A stretch of 64,000 nucleotides of DNA from Ustilaginoidea virens (Eukaryota > Ascomycota > Sordariomycetes > Hypocreales > Clavicipitaceae): NCBI RefSeq assembly GCF_000687475.1, contig NC_057320.1, forward strand, positions 1,488,001 to 1,552,000, read 5' to 3'. The position numbers and the translations under genes are program-made. The notes beneath the pieces were generated by a model, which worked only from the letters and a program-made list of their open reading frames with translations, had not been told where the DNA came from and ran no database searches. This document shows positions 33,906 to 44,911 of the stretch, piece by piece. Numbering within the stretch: position 1 is the stretch's first letter; the number at the start of each line of letters is the position of its first letter.

Positions 33906-35798
33906 GGCCTACCTAGGTCTTAAAATGAGGTCTATTAGATTAGTAAATAACGCTAAACGCCTACTACTATAAAAAATAAAATAAAATAATAAAAACACGC
34001 CTAAAAAAAAAAATATAATATAATAAACTAAACTAGGGCCGATATAGGCTTAACCCTAATATATCCCTTTTTAGGGCTATTCTCTATCTCTTTAAGCCTC
34101 CTTTTATTCCTATAGTAATATATAGGCCGGTAGTAGTAGGAGTCCTTATGGGGTAGGATGTATATATAAGCTATATATTAGACGGGAATAGTTCCCTATA
34201 TATCTATAATATAATGGAGTCTGCGGGATACTATAAGGCGAATATAGCAAGGGTATATTAAGAGATAATAAGACCTTTTGACGAGATAAGGCTAGATAAT
34301 ACGGTATTTATAGCGGTAGCTGCAATAAAGATAGCGAGGGTATAGAGGGCTATAGAGCGGGGTCTGCCTACTACTATAGGGGTTGCATTAGATAACCTTA
34401 TGCTAGCGGCAGTAGAGCCTCTATATAATACTAGCCGCCTTAGTCGTATAATAGTTCCCCCCCTATATAATATACAGGGAGGGCGGGCCAAAATAAGGGC
34501 AGGGGCAGTCGGGGATATTAAGCTTTAACCTAGTACTACTCTATCTTAGCATAATATTCCCAGGCTTTTATTTATATCTCCCTTATAACATTCAGAATAG
34601 GAGTAAGATCTATAATAGACCTAGCCTAGCGCCATAAGGGCGTTAATACTATAGATGCGGTAGAAACTATATTAGCAGCATCTTTTAGCCCGAACGCTAA
34701 ATGCGGGGCGCTAAGGGCTACCTACTCGGCAGTAAAAGCGCGATACTATTGATTATTTAAAGCTTAAAACTCGGGGGTAAGGATAATAGTATGCGCTTTC
34801 TGTGTATCTATTTTAGGATAAGCGGGCTTTATAATAGCCCTCCCCTCCTTTACTACTTTAATCTGGCTGTATAAGATGCATTATAGTATAGGGTTCCCCG
34901 CGAGATGCTAATTAAGCTATACGCAAGATATATAAAAATTAGTATAGCTTTTGCACCCTTTAGCTCTCCTGTAATGCTTATATATAGGCAACTTTCCGGT
35001 TGACTGTATATACTTGGTATATCTATTATATAGAAACTCTTCGTCCTTTATATACTAATACTCTTTATCTAAGGAGTCCCCTTCTAGAAGATAATCGCTA
35101 GTAATACGGTATGGCTTCTAAGGATAAATAAGGCTTAATCCCTCCTTAATAGGGGCACTTCTAGTAATAGATAAGAATATATTCGGGCTCTAAATAGGGT
35201 TAATATAAAACACTCGCGATAAAGGTAGGGACTTAAGATTTACTAATAGGCTTTACGATAGGCTAGACTAAGTCTCGCTATAAAAAGAATTAATAGCTAA
35301 TTGCAATAGAGATAGAATTCAGTAAAGAATACTAACGCAAGCGGGATAGAAATAATACTTTAACCGATTAATATATAATATAGGCTTAATATAGGATAAA
35401 ACTTATGATGATAGGGACCTTCGATATTTATTAATAGCCTTAATAAGAAGAAGGGAAGAAGGAAAAAAGCCCTAATAAGGAAAAATAAAGACTATAAGGA
35501 GATTTCCAGCCGGCAGCTAGCGAAAATTTTTTTATAACATTCCTAGCTGTATCGGTTAACCTCTAGCTAGTAGCGCGATAACGAACTTCTATACGCTTCT
35601 ACTATACTATTCCCAATTGATGATTATACGACTCCTATCAATTGTATGGCTATATCCGCTATAGTTATAGATGAATCCTTCCTATACCCGGCAATTAGCC
35701 TATATATAGATTTGAGGATATCGCGATATAATAATCGGCGATGTAATTAGTCCCTAGCGGAGGATTAATTAATGATAGAAGGCGATTTTTCCGATTCT
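33906..35798 (+). other. Gypsy G5 extra 3' region
   Basis: About 1.9 kb between chromodomain and polypurine tract, homologous to parts of the corresponding G1 and G2 regions. A plus frame near 34230-34530 contains hydrophobic, Ala-rich helical-looking sequence (FIAVAAIKIARV, ALDNLMLAAVEPLY). The minus open frame 34258-34491 is its shadow. No known domain recognised. Confidence 0.6.
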
Positions 35799-35815
35799 GA
35801 GGCAGAGAAGGGGGG
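35799..35815 (+). promoter_or_regulatory. Polypurine tract of gypsy G5
   Basis: GAGGCAGAGAAGGGGGG just before the 3' LTR, same position as in G1. Confidence 0.8.
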
Positions 35816-35817
35816 TA

Positions 35818-36059
35818 TATTACGGGCTCGGGCTATGCCTGCGCCACAATATAGCTAGGACTCGGGCTATGCCTACGATTAGCCTTAGGAGTATCGGCAT
35901 GGGGTTATAAGGGCTCGCTAAGGACTCGGCCTATACTATATACGGGTATAAATAGGCTACTTAGAGGCCCCTATTCGGGCCCTCTCTCTTTCCTCCTTAG
36001 TCTATTTAATATATTCATTCGACGCCTATTCGCAGTAGCCCTAGGGCTAGTCCTTTATA
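35818..36059 (+). repeat. 3' LTR of gypsy G5
   Basis: 242-bp LTR, TATTACGGGCTCGGG to AGTCCTTTATA. TATA box TATAAATAG at 35947-35955; GCCCTAGGGC palindrome near the end. The right flank is ATTAG (36060-36064), the presumed target duplication. Confidence 0.9.
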
Positions 36060-37100
36060 ATTAGAAATCTAAGGCTCCGATAGATCTACCGAATATAGGT
36101 AAAAGCCTATAAGGATAGGACTACTATTATTAAGTATATATAACCGGCAATAGTAACGATTAAGGCCTAAACTACTATCCTTTCGCCTTCCTTTTAGGCC
36201 CTTAACGACTAATAGTATTATATAATAGCCGCCGACTAAATGACCCCTTATATCTTATATCTTACTTTTAGGTCCTATAGTGCCGCTAAAGAGGTATCGG
36301 CTAGTGTCTCTTAGGCTATAACTCCCTCCCGCCGATAGGCTAAATTGATTATTAATTTAGCTCCTATATTAAGCGTAATATAGGATACCTAGAGGGAGGC
36401 CTGGGAGTATTACTCCTATATAAAGCGGTTGTTAGCGGCCCCTATATATCTTCGTCTAAGACCCCCCCTGGCTCGCCCTATATTATTATACTATCCTAAG
36501 GCACTACCTGCATATAAGCAGGAAGTATAGGCTTATCTAGAAGCTTATATATAGTATCTGCAGCCGTCTTTATAGCAGCTGCCGCTGCTAATACTACTAT
36601 CGCAGCTACTACCGCTGCAGTCCTAGCCGCCGCTGCAATAGTCTTAGCCGCTGCCGCAGCAGTCCTAGCCGCCGCTACCCCGTCCCCTGTTATATACCCT
36701 ATAGTATTCGGTTCGGGCCCTATTATAGCCCCCTCTTTATTCGCCCTATAGTGCATCTCCTAGGATACCTTCCTATCGTAGGTAGATAGGCAATTATTTG
36801 CGCTTAAACTATTCGCTATATATACGTCCGAACCCCTAGGGGTATTATCCTAGGGGCTACTTATAGTAGCTATAGTTACCGCTAGAGTATACCGACCTAT
36901 ATAATACTAGGGAGGGCCTATATAGGGGCGAATAATATAGCTATAGAGCTAGAGAGGGGGATAAGTAGTACTAACCCAAGGGAGGGGCATACTAGTATTA
37001 TTATTATTATTTTTTTTTAATTTAAAGGGTATTTAGAATTTTTTTTTTATTATAAGTAGGCATTTAGGCATCGTTTATAGGTCGGATAGACCCTATTTTG
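36060..37100 (-). other. Gypsy G2 extra 3' region with Ala-rich frame
   Basis: Minus-strand continuation of G2 beyond its chromodomain, ending where G5 was inserted. Short blocks match the G5 extra region (TAYTATARGGCGAATA around 36735 and 34230). It contains the longest open frame of this region, 36496-36756, with seven-residue periodicity: AARTAAA, AAKTIAA, AARTAAV and so on, a pattern typical of amphipathic or coiled helices. Assignment of 36060-36480 to G2 is by position only; I see no other homology there. Confidence 0.5.
36496..36756 (-). CDS. Ala-rich heptad-repeat reading frame in gypsy G2
   Basis: An 86-residue stop-free frame starting at ATG (36756). After a 25-residue non-repetitive head, residues about 28-66 are almost only Ala, Val, Ile, Arg, Lys and Thr in 7-residue units with R-T or K-T spaced seven apart, followed by DTIYKLLDKP. 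It is unusual to keep 261 bases free of stops in this RIP-rich window, but the GC-rich repeat itself resists RIP (few CA dinucleotides). No family recognised. It could be a fragment of an extra gypsy ORF or a chance frame over a 21-bp repeat. Confidence 0.35.
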   Translation of the reverse strand: MHYRANKEGAIIGPEPNTIGYITGDGVAAARTAAAAAKTIAAAARTAAVVAAIVVLAAAAAIKTAADTIYKLLDKPILPAYMQVVP

Positions 37101-39079
37101 ATAGCCTAGTAGGCCTATTATATATATAAATATTACCCTATTTAACTTTAAATACCTCTTATACCGCTAAATCTTTAAAGTTTTCTAGGGGTTTTTATAT
37201 AGGTAAATTATACTTTTTTTATTTAACTAATATATTATAGTTCCTACCCTAGCTTTAATCGTTTTTTGCCGCTAGTATCGCTTTAACCTTATATTCCTTA
37301 TATAGCTAATTAGAGTCTTACGGGAGGATAAATAGGGGCTTTAGCTTAGTATTAATTATAGTTTATATTAGGAGCGGATTAAAAGCGGCCTATTCGATAA
37401 AGTCGATATAAAAAACTAAATAAATACCCTTAGGGATATTAAGCTAAATAGTAAGCGGGGATAGGACAGTAATAATAGTATATTTAATAGAAACCTAATT
37501 AAGTTTCTTATAAGGGCGGTTCGTTTTAATATTCTTTAGGCTAAATTATATATAGTCTCTAACTTAGAAATGCTCCGCTAGGTAGTATAAATGGTTTATT
37601 ACGTCCTATTATTATTATTATGCGAAAGCGATAGCAGTTTAGGCTAACTCCTTTCCCTCCTAAAGGTTAATTAGGAAGAGTACTACCCGCCCTTTTAGTA
37701 TCTTTAAATTTAGTATTACCTCTAGGGCTAGCGCAATAGTTAGTATATTAAACCTATTAAAGAGCCGGTTCGGGCTAAATCCTATTACTAATAATATCTG
37801 GTTATTTAGGGCGAGTTAGTATACCGCGAAGTACTTAGGCCAATTGTATTAATTAAAAGAGACTATAATATAGAGGACGGCTTAAACCTCTTAGTTTATT
37901 TATTCTATACCGCTATTAGTTTAAGGGTAGTATATAGTCGAGAGGAGTTATTTAGTCCTAACTGCTTTATAAAGTATAATCTAGAATTATCCTATTTAAT
38001 TTAATCTTTTATTACTAATAATCTCGTTAGGGAATCTATAGAAGCACTATTAGTATTATTAAAATCGTTTTATATACTCTTCGGCTATTATAGAGTATAT
38101 TACCTCTAGCTAGATATACTTCGATAAGCGGTTAGTAATTACTATAAGGAAGTATAAATCGGAAGAGTTATAGGCGGGGAGGTCTATTATAAAGTCTATT
38201 AATATTTATAATTAGAAATAGTCTAAGATCGGTAAGGGCTATAGTAAACCCTATTATAGCTAGCGGCTCTTATATGCCCTATAGTATTAATAGTTCCGAA
38301 TAAACCTAGCAACCTTAGATAATATATTATCGAAATAGTAATCCTATTATAGTAATTAGAAGATAGTATTCTTCTTTAGGTGACCTACTATAGGCGAGTT
38401 ATAGCACTATTAAATTACTATTATAGTTAGGGGCTCGAATAATAGGAGTTATACCCGCCCTTAGTAAAGTAGTATGCTATATACATCTAGAGTATAGTCT
38501 ATAATTTATTCCTATATTACTACCTCTATAGGGAATTATCGCTTTCTATTTGCTATTACTATCTATTATGTCTAATATATATTATCTTTAGATATTATTT
38601 AGTCCTAAAGAGCCTAAAGATAAGTATCGGCGAAGATACATAGGCTATAAGGTAAGGTAACCTTTAAGTCTAAGGTTAGGGTCTTAATACCTTTTATTTT
38701 ATCTATATTAAGTATTGAAATAAATAGTAGTTTTAAGATCTAGCTGATTTATAGCTTTACTTTATCTACTTTTTATTCCTATCGAGAAAGTATATTAGGG
38801 CATTAGGCTTATAACCCTAGCCTATATCGAAGATAAAAGTTAAAAAGCACTAGAGTTTTAGCCTATTAGGCTTATCGCTTAGATATTTCTTATAGATAGG
38901 TAAAGTATTTTAGGTTCTTATAATCGGTAAAGATAATAAAAGGGGAGGCTATTAAATAGAATTCTACTAATTATATCTTAAGGCAAAAGATAATAGCAAG
39001 GAGTTCCTTATTATATATAATATAATTCTATTCTATATCCGATAAATAAGCAGAATAATATATAATAGGGTAGAGTATA
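37101..39079 (-). pseudogene. Gypsy G2 pol C-terminal half: RNase H, integrase, chromodomain
   Basis: Read from 39079 leftwards: RNase H (about 39079-38800), integrase (about 38750-37340) and chromodomain (about 37330-37110). The chromodomain shows K*KKYNLPI*KPLENF, both Trp now TAA. It aligns with G1 18400-27290 and G5 31860-33905. Copia-2 was inserted at 39079/46393, with GTATA duplicated. RIP stops throughout. Confidence 0.87.
39075..39079. repeat. Target-site duplication of Copia-2, left copy
   Basis: GTATA here and at 46393-46397. Five bases is the normal size for copia integrases. Removing the element and one copy rejoins the G2 RNase H frame. Confidence 0.85.
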
Positions 39080-39798
39080 TATTGCAATTCTCAAGGTCAC
39101 TATAAAAGCAGAGCCTTACTAGCTAGCTAGATGGCACGAGACTGTCTGCGACCTGTGAACTAATCTTAGTATAATACTAGATTTTTCACTAAGTCCTAAG
39201 ACTATACAAGTGCTATAAAGCAGAGCAAGTGTAAAGGCAAGGCAAATATAAGATAACCAGAAAACGCAGGGAAGGTAAGAAGTTAAGAGGCATATAGTGC
39301 ATTAACAGATTCGATTATGCTGCCCTTCTACTATCTAGAAAGAAGGGGGAAAGCTATCCTATATATATACGAAGGAGGGGTGGGCCCAGGCATTCAGGGT
39401 AGCCAGTAAAAAGGCTCCCCATAATACTCACTTGCCACGTATACAATACATCAGCAGCCCCACTATATCGGGCCTTTTCAACCACCCTAACCACCGCACT
39501 AGTAATTAGCCACCACGCTAGTAACTACCCACCACACTAGTAGACTAGCCACCACACTAGTAGGCCGCCACCACATTAGTAGGCCCACCACGCTAATTTA
39601 GCAATGCCACACCTTTTTAACAAGGCCTACCTTACTTGATATACAGTAAATAATCCACTGAAAATCCTAAGGTAAAAGGCAAAGGCCTAAGGTTGGTAAG
39701 ACTACCGTAAGTCTAAGAGTTGGTATAAGGGCTAGAAGGTCAGTAAGCCAGTAGGGCATTAGGCTAGCAGCCTAGTAGGCTACTATAGGATTTTAACA
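39080..39798 (-). repeat. 3' LTR of Copia-2
   Basis: 719 bp, starting TATTGCAATTCTC (on the element's own strand ending GAGAATTGCAATA, probably CA to TA by RIP) and ending GGATTTTAACA. It includes a row of degenerate CCACCACRCTAGTA repeats (about 39484-39595). Confidence 0.95.
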
Positions 39799-39807
39799 CC
39801 CCCTCTG
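39799..39807 (-). promoter_or_regulatory. Polypurine tract of Copia-2
   Basis: On the minus strand CAGAGGGGG stands directly against TGTTAAAATCC, the start of the 3' LTR: the primer for plus-strand DNA synthesis. Confidence 0.85.
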
Positions 39808-40201
39808 ATTAGCTACTGTAATAGCAAGCTAATTGTCGTATAAGGATAGGGAAAGAAAATGCAATAAAAGTGCTAAGGAAAAACATAAGAAAAACCTTAG
39901 TAAAAGTTAGTATAAGTTAGCAGGCCCTAAGGCCTAGTAACTCGCGGAACCTAGTAAATTTAGGGCCCGGCAGTAGCTTCATAAGGCCATCAGCAGGCAT
40001 ACTATTAGTAGGTAAGTAGGTAATTTTAACTAAGCCCAGCTGGGCTTGCTCCCTAATATACCGGAATTTTAATAGCGTATACTTAGTGCGAGTATACTGA
40101 TTAGGGTCGTTAGAATTTAAAATAGAGCCCTAGTTATCGCAGTATAGTGGTATAAGGCATAAAATATCAATTTCTAGCTCCTTACAAAGGTTAGAAAGCC
40201 A

Positions 40202-40564
40202 CTATACCTTACGGATAGTCTCAAGTAATGCATCAGATTCAGCTTCTAAAGTAGATAGCACTACTAAAGAGGCTCGCTTAGAACGCCAGCTAATAGGACC
40301 ACTATTAATAGTAGTTAGGAAGCCTCTAGTAGATTTAAAGGTTTCTTTACAGCCAGCAAAATCGCTATTAGAATAAGCGGTTATAATAGGCTGTTGGTTG
40401 CTTTTAGTAGTACTAAAGCAAATAGCTAGGTTCTCAGTGCCTTTAAGGTAGCTAAAGCTGCCCTTTGCAGCATTTAGATGCACATTAGTTGCCTTAGATA
40501 TAAACTGAGAGAGGTATTGCGTAGGAAATGCTAGGTCGGGCCTAATCATCATTATAAGCCACAT
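40202..40564 (-). CDS. Open stretch: copia RNase H domain
   Basis: 120 stop-free codons of the gag-pol frame. It contains RPDLAF, the usual RT/RNase H connection, then the RNase H core with AYSNSDFAGC (family: A.DADWAG), TRGFLTTINSGPISWRSKRA and LSTLEAESDAL. The first catalytic Asp of DSDFAG is Asn here (GAT to AAT), consistent with RIP. The frame stops at TAG (40204), an ancestral Trp, and continues to the true end at 39917. Confidence 0.9.
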   Translation of the reverse strand: MWLIMMIRPDLAFPTQYLSQFISKATNVHLNAAKGSFSYLKGTENLAICFSTTKSNQQPIITAYSNSDFAGCKETFKSTRGFLTTINSGPISWRSKRASLVVLSTLEAESDALLETIRKV

Positions 40565-41458
40565 TATAATGCCAGTAAGGCTCTGATAAAGACTCTAATC
40601 AGTAGGGCTAAGATTTTTTCCACTAGATTTATTTAGAATCCCTAGTTGAAGTGGAATTAGCTGAGGTTTAGTATCCTATAAGCCGAATTTAGCTAAAACC
40701 TCTGCTATAAATTGGGCTTGGTGTAGCCATAATAAACCTTCCTTCCTATTTCGTATAATTTATACGCTTAGGAAGAAGGAAGCCAGACTGCGGTCTTCTA
40801 TAGCATAGACCTTATGAAATTTCCTTTTTAGCTGGTTAATATAAGTTATATTTGGACCAACTAATAGGCAGTCATCAACATAAGTGACGATAAAGGTGCT
40901 GGTTTGCTTATTATAAAAGACGGCAGCATTAGAGGCTAAAGGTAAAAAACCTTCACTAGAAATCAGGTCTTTTAGCCGGTATTGCTATTCGCGGGGTGCT
41001 TATTTTAGCCCGTATAGGGCCTTCTTTAATAAAATAGCTTGCTTAATAGAGGGGTCAAAGCCGGCTTCTTTAAGTAAAGTTAGTAGCCGTTAGCGCTGTA
41101 TATTAGACCAAAGCTTGCTATCAGTTAGTAGACTTTCCGTAAATTTAAGAAATCCGTCAGGGATATCTATATAAATAGTCTCAAAAAGTTCGCTATTAAG
41201 GAAGGCACCTATAAAGTCGATCTGCTCTATTTCCCAATTATTACTCGCTACTAAAGCCAATATAACCCTCCAGGTAGGTAGGATAGAGGTAGAAGCATAG
41301 GTATACTAGAAGTCCTTTCCTTCAATTTGCATAAAGCCCTTAACAACTAATCTAGCCTTATATTTTATAGGCTGATTATTAGCATCCTTTTTAACCCGAA
41401 AAACAGGCCTATTGCATATAATTTTCCTATCAATAGGAACGCTAGACTTAGGAATAAA

Positions 41459-42370
41459 TTAGAAGACTTTAGTATCCAAAAGCTGCTTAAATTCCTTAAA
41501 TAGTGCCTTTATCCAAAGGTCTTTTTCATGGCTTTGTAGCACATCCTTCCAGCTATTTGGCGTGCCGTTAGCATTTTTAGCTAGCTTACGCTTCGCTTTA
41601 TAGCAGAAATCCCATATTAAGTGGTATAAATCCTGGTTAGGGAATAAGTCGGTAGGGCTGGTAGGGCTAGCAGGGCCAGTATGGCTAGTAGGGCTAGTAA
41701 GGTCGGCAGAAGTAAGGCTAGTAAGGATATCTATAAGGTCATCCTTTGCAGTAGCCGGGGACTGTATTCTAGGACGGTCATCTAAGGTAGCATTAGTATT
41801 AATAACGCTAGTATTAGTAGAGTCCGGCATGCTTTCCAAGTCATCTGGTATAGCATTAGTAATGCTAGTAAGGTTAGTAGAGTTAGTAGGGTCAGGAATG
41901 CTTTCTAAATCATCCAGTAAAATAGCAGGTTCTCTGCTAGATACCCCCTCTGAACCTATATTTTGCCCTCTATGAAAGTCTCCTTCTAGGCCATTAGAAA
42001 TAGGGCCTATACCTTTATTTTTGTAGATAAAGGTAATAAAAGTCGTTTTAGTAACAACCTTCTTCTTTAGAAGGTAGACTAGATAAGTATTATTACCTAG
42101 AGTGGCAAGGAGCCTACTAGGCTCGGTACAGGGCGCTAATTTACGGCTTTTTACACGCTTTTCGTATGGTATAAGCACTTCAATAGCTGCTCCAATAGCC
42201 CTAAGGTTAATAAGGTTAGGGTAGTGCTCCAGTGTTATCTGGTCATAGTCTTTTAATAGCTCCTGATAGGGGCTAGAAGGTCTGTTAGTAACAGCTGTTA
42301 TATTTACTAGCATAACAACGCCAGTAATAACAGTAGACCAGAGGTTAGATAGTAGCCTTGACCAGGCCAT
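41459..42370 (-). CDS. Open stretch: copia integrase C-terminus to start of RT
   Basis: 303 stop-free codons, the longest open stretch in the window. It begins just after the integrase NGLAER motif (MAWSRLLSNLW), continues with a conserved integrase C-terminal segment (FITFIYKNKGIG), then a Ser/Thr/Asn-rich linker with approximate repeats (DLESIPDPTNSTNLTS, DLESMPDSTNTS), and ends with SWKDVLQSHEKDLWIKALFKE, the usual entry into the RT. The linker repeats probably arose by internal duplication. Confidence 0.9.
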   Translation of the reverse strand: MAWSRLLSNLWSTVITGVVMLVNITAVTNRPSSPYQELLKDYDQITLEHYPNLINLRAIGAAIEVLIPYEKRVKSRKLAPCTEPSRLLATLGNNTYLVYLLKKKVVTKTTFITFIYKNKGIGPISNGLEGDFHRGQNIGSEGVSSREPAILLDDLESIPDPTNSTNLTSITNAIPDDLESMPDSTNTSVINTNATLDDRPRIQSPATAKDDLIDILTSLTSADLTSPTSHTGPASPTSPTDLFPNQDLYHLIWDFCYKAKRKLAKNANGTPNSWKDVLQSHEKDLWIKALFKEFKQLLDTKVF

Positions 42371-42901
42371 AGTAGCACATAGCCTATTAGCTATAACCCT
42401 AATAGACCGTTCAGCTAAGCCATTTTATTCGTGAATATAAGGGTAAGATGTATTAAAAGTTATATCCTATTCAATAAGCCAATCACTAAGCATTTTATTG
42501 ATTTTATTTCCACCATTATAGTGGAATTCAACAGGCGTTTTGCCATATCTGACCTTTAGGCTCTATATAAAGCTCTATAATGCTTTAAATACAATAGTGC
42601 CTTCCCTGTTAGGCAGTAAGTAAAGCCAGCGGAATCGAGATTTTCTGTCCACTAATATAAGGGCAATAGGTCGTTTGTTATATGGCATAGGTGATATAGC
42701 AAAAGTATCACCTTCTATAATATCCAGGCATTTAGCTGGATTTGGAATTGCATCTTTAGAAGGTCTTCTAACCTTCTTAGCCTATATACAGGCTAGACAG
42801 CGAAAATCAGTATCTTTAACCTTATTAAGGTTAGGCAGACCAGGGGTATTAGCACAGGTCTTTTTAAGCAGCTGAATACCTATATGCCCTAGCCGTACAT
42901 G

Positions 42902-43408
42902 CTAAATGCCGGCTAATTGTAATAGCTTCTGATATTCATCAGCTGCTATAGGGGCAGAAGTAGGGCTAATAGCCACTACGGGATTTTCGCTAGTCGTACT
43001 AACGGGATTTTCGCTAGTCGTAATAGCGGGAGAGTTAGTAGTAGGGCTAGTAGCCTCTACAGGGTCTTCGCTAGTGGTAATAGCAGAAGGTTGGGTGGTA
43101 GGGCTAGTAGCCTCTACGGGTTCCTTACTAGTCATAATAGTAGGAATAGGGGTAACAGTAGTATCCTCAGGATCACTATAATCAGCAGGGTTAGTAGGGC
43201 TAAGGACCTCTACTACTATACTATTAGTATAGTGGCTGCAAGGTTGATGCAGGAGTGGTATATCTATTCCTTTCTGTTGAAGGAAAAAGCCATATTTTTC
43301 AAAGTTAAAAATGCCGATACATTTACAGCTTGCTAACCAAAGCTGATTTTTAATTAGTACCCCTTTAGCGGCATAGTGCTTTACACCGCTAATAATATTA
43401 ATATCCAA
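42902..43408 (-). CDS. Open stretch: copia protease to integrase junction
   Basis: 168 stop-free codons starting MDINIISGVKHY, the segment that follows the protease in copia polyproteins and leads to the zinc-binding pre-integrase domain. A linker with four imperfect repeats of the type TTSEDPVEATSPTT lies at residues about 90-150. The plus-strand frames at 43091-43336 and 42675-42875 are shadows of this gene. Confidence 0.88.
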   Translation of the reverse strand: MDINIISGVKHYAAKGVLIKNQLWLASCKCIGIFNFEKYGFFLQQKGIDIPLLHQPCSHYTNSIVVEVLSPTNPADYSDPEDTTVTPIPTIMTSKEPVEATSPTTQPSAITTSEDPVEATSPTTNSPAITTSENPVSTTSENPVVAISPTSAPIAADEYQKLLQLAGI

Positions 43409-44911
43409 GGTAGGAATATATAGGGCATTTTTGAGCTCTATAATACCCCATTTCGTAGGATTAATGCCCTATAGCACAGTAAATCGTGCTATGCCCCAAC
43501 CAGTAGGGGAAATAGGGCCACCACTAGTAGTAATAACAGGCTTATCACCCTTCTCAAAATGGTAAAAAGTGGTGAAATGCTTCTTATCATTAATAATATG
43601 ACAAGTAGAGCCTGTATCGTAAAAGAGGGCATCCTTTGGGGTCCTACCGCCTAATTTAGCACTATAGCTTATAGCTAAGGGCTAGTTATCAGTAGATATA
43701 GTGGTAGAAGAAGAGGAATAGGATATATTAGTATCCTAGGTATTATAATTGCCTATAATAAAGGCCTCGATATCTTACTAATTATTGCTAGAGTCTTATT
43801 TCTTCTTCTATTACTGCTTCTTTTTCCTATTATTAGTAGAATTATTCTTACTATTATTAGTCGAAGCGGCATTAGCAAACCCTTTATTTTTAGAGTCTTT
43901 AGAAGCCTTAAGCTATTTAGGGTTGTTATTAGCAGCCACCTTATTAGACCCTTTAGAACGCTATTCTTCTAATAGGTCAACCATAAAATACTAGAGGATA
44001 AATTTACTGCTATTAATAACACCCTGGGCGCTATATGCCCTAATCATAGAGCGTTAGCGTTCCGTCTAGCGGGTAAATACCCCCTCTACAGCCTAAAGAT
44101 ACTAGTTAACTTAGTCAAAAGAGTCGATCTTAGAACCTAGAATTCTAAGGCGAGAAATATAGCTATTAAATTCGCTGTTAAAAGCCTCTAAAGTGCCTTT
44201 ATAACCGGTAAATATAAGGGTGTGAAAGGTAGGGTATAAGTATGCCCGCTATACTTCTGGTGAGTGGCAGTACTAGGCTACTAGTAGAAGATAGGCTTCC
44301 TCTAGGTCATTACACCAGTCTATAGCCTCTATAGCTTCTTCACCACAACTATTCTTTAGCATTAATAGTAGAAGTGCCTGCTCAGACTCATCAAAATGTC
44401 TTACTATAGAAGGGTCGTTAACAAAGTTAGCTATTTTACAGGCCCGAAGTTGTATTGTAAGGGCCTGTTTCCACTGGTCGAAATTATAGGGGCTTTTTAG
44501 CTTTTGAGACTCCTTAAAGCGGTTAGCAGTCTTAGCTAATTCTTTAATAGCCTCATCACTAATTTAGTTGGTGATAGTTATTGTTAGCGCCGTTGTGGTA
44601 TAAATAGGCTCTTTACCCTTATATTTTATAGGGGTAGAAGATTGGTCGATTTCTATAACGTCAGCCTTATTATTATTATCCTTAGTAGTAGTCGCCTTAG
44701 TAGAAGGTCCAGCTTCAGTAGCTTTAATAGGCTTCTTATTAGTAGCCTAAGTAGCCTAGGAAACGTTATTTTGCCTACTAACTAGGCCCTATATAAGGTC
44801 AGTTAGTATATTCATCTGGGATTTCATATCGTCCATATCCAGCTGTAGTTGTATATTAACATTAGCTTCAGTATCGGATTTAGGGACCTTATAGGATCCT
44901 GACTCTGCCAT

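Larger units (their letters stand above)
39917..44911 (-). pseudogene. Copia-2 gag-pol polyprotein
   Basis: One frame of 1665 codons from ATG at 44911 to TAA at 39917, with no frameshift: every recognised piece is in the same phase, and only RIP-type stops (TAG/TAA at Gln/Trp) interrupt it. Order: gag (44911 to about 43660) ending in a Lys/Asn/Gln-rich basic tail with no CCHC knuckle; protease with FYDTGST (Asp at 43616-43618); integrase zinc-binding HVRLGH (about 42890) and core, with HYNGG at 42515-42523 where the second catalytic Asp is now Asn, then NGLAER (about 42425); RT with YVDD intact at 40871-40882; RNase H (40564-40150); and the typical C-terminus PADGLMKLLPGPKF. Confidence 0.93.

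Noticed and set aside
34258..34491. 77-codon minus-strand frame in the gypsy G5 3' region
   Set aside because: Opposite strand to the element and to the Ala-rich frame; no homologue in G1.
29740..36059. Tandem gypsy pair sharing one LTR through recombination
   Set aside because: LTR followed by mid-gag fits a nested insertion of G1 into G5 better, because G5 gag starts exactly at the LTR edge and other junctions follow the same rule.
43785..43994. 69-codon plus-strand Phe/Leu-rich frame
   Set aside because: Shadow of the Lys/Asn-rich gag tail of Copia-2 on the minus strand.
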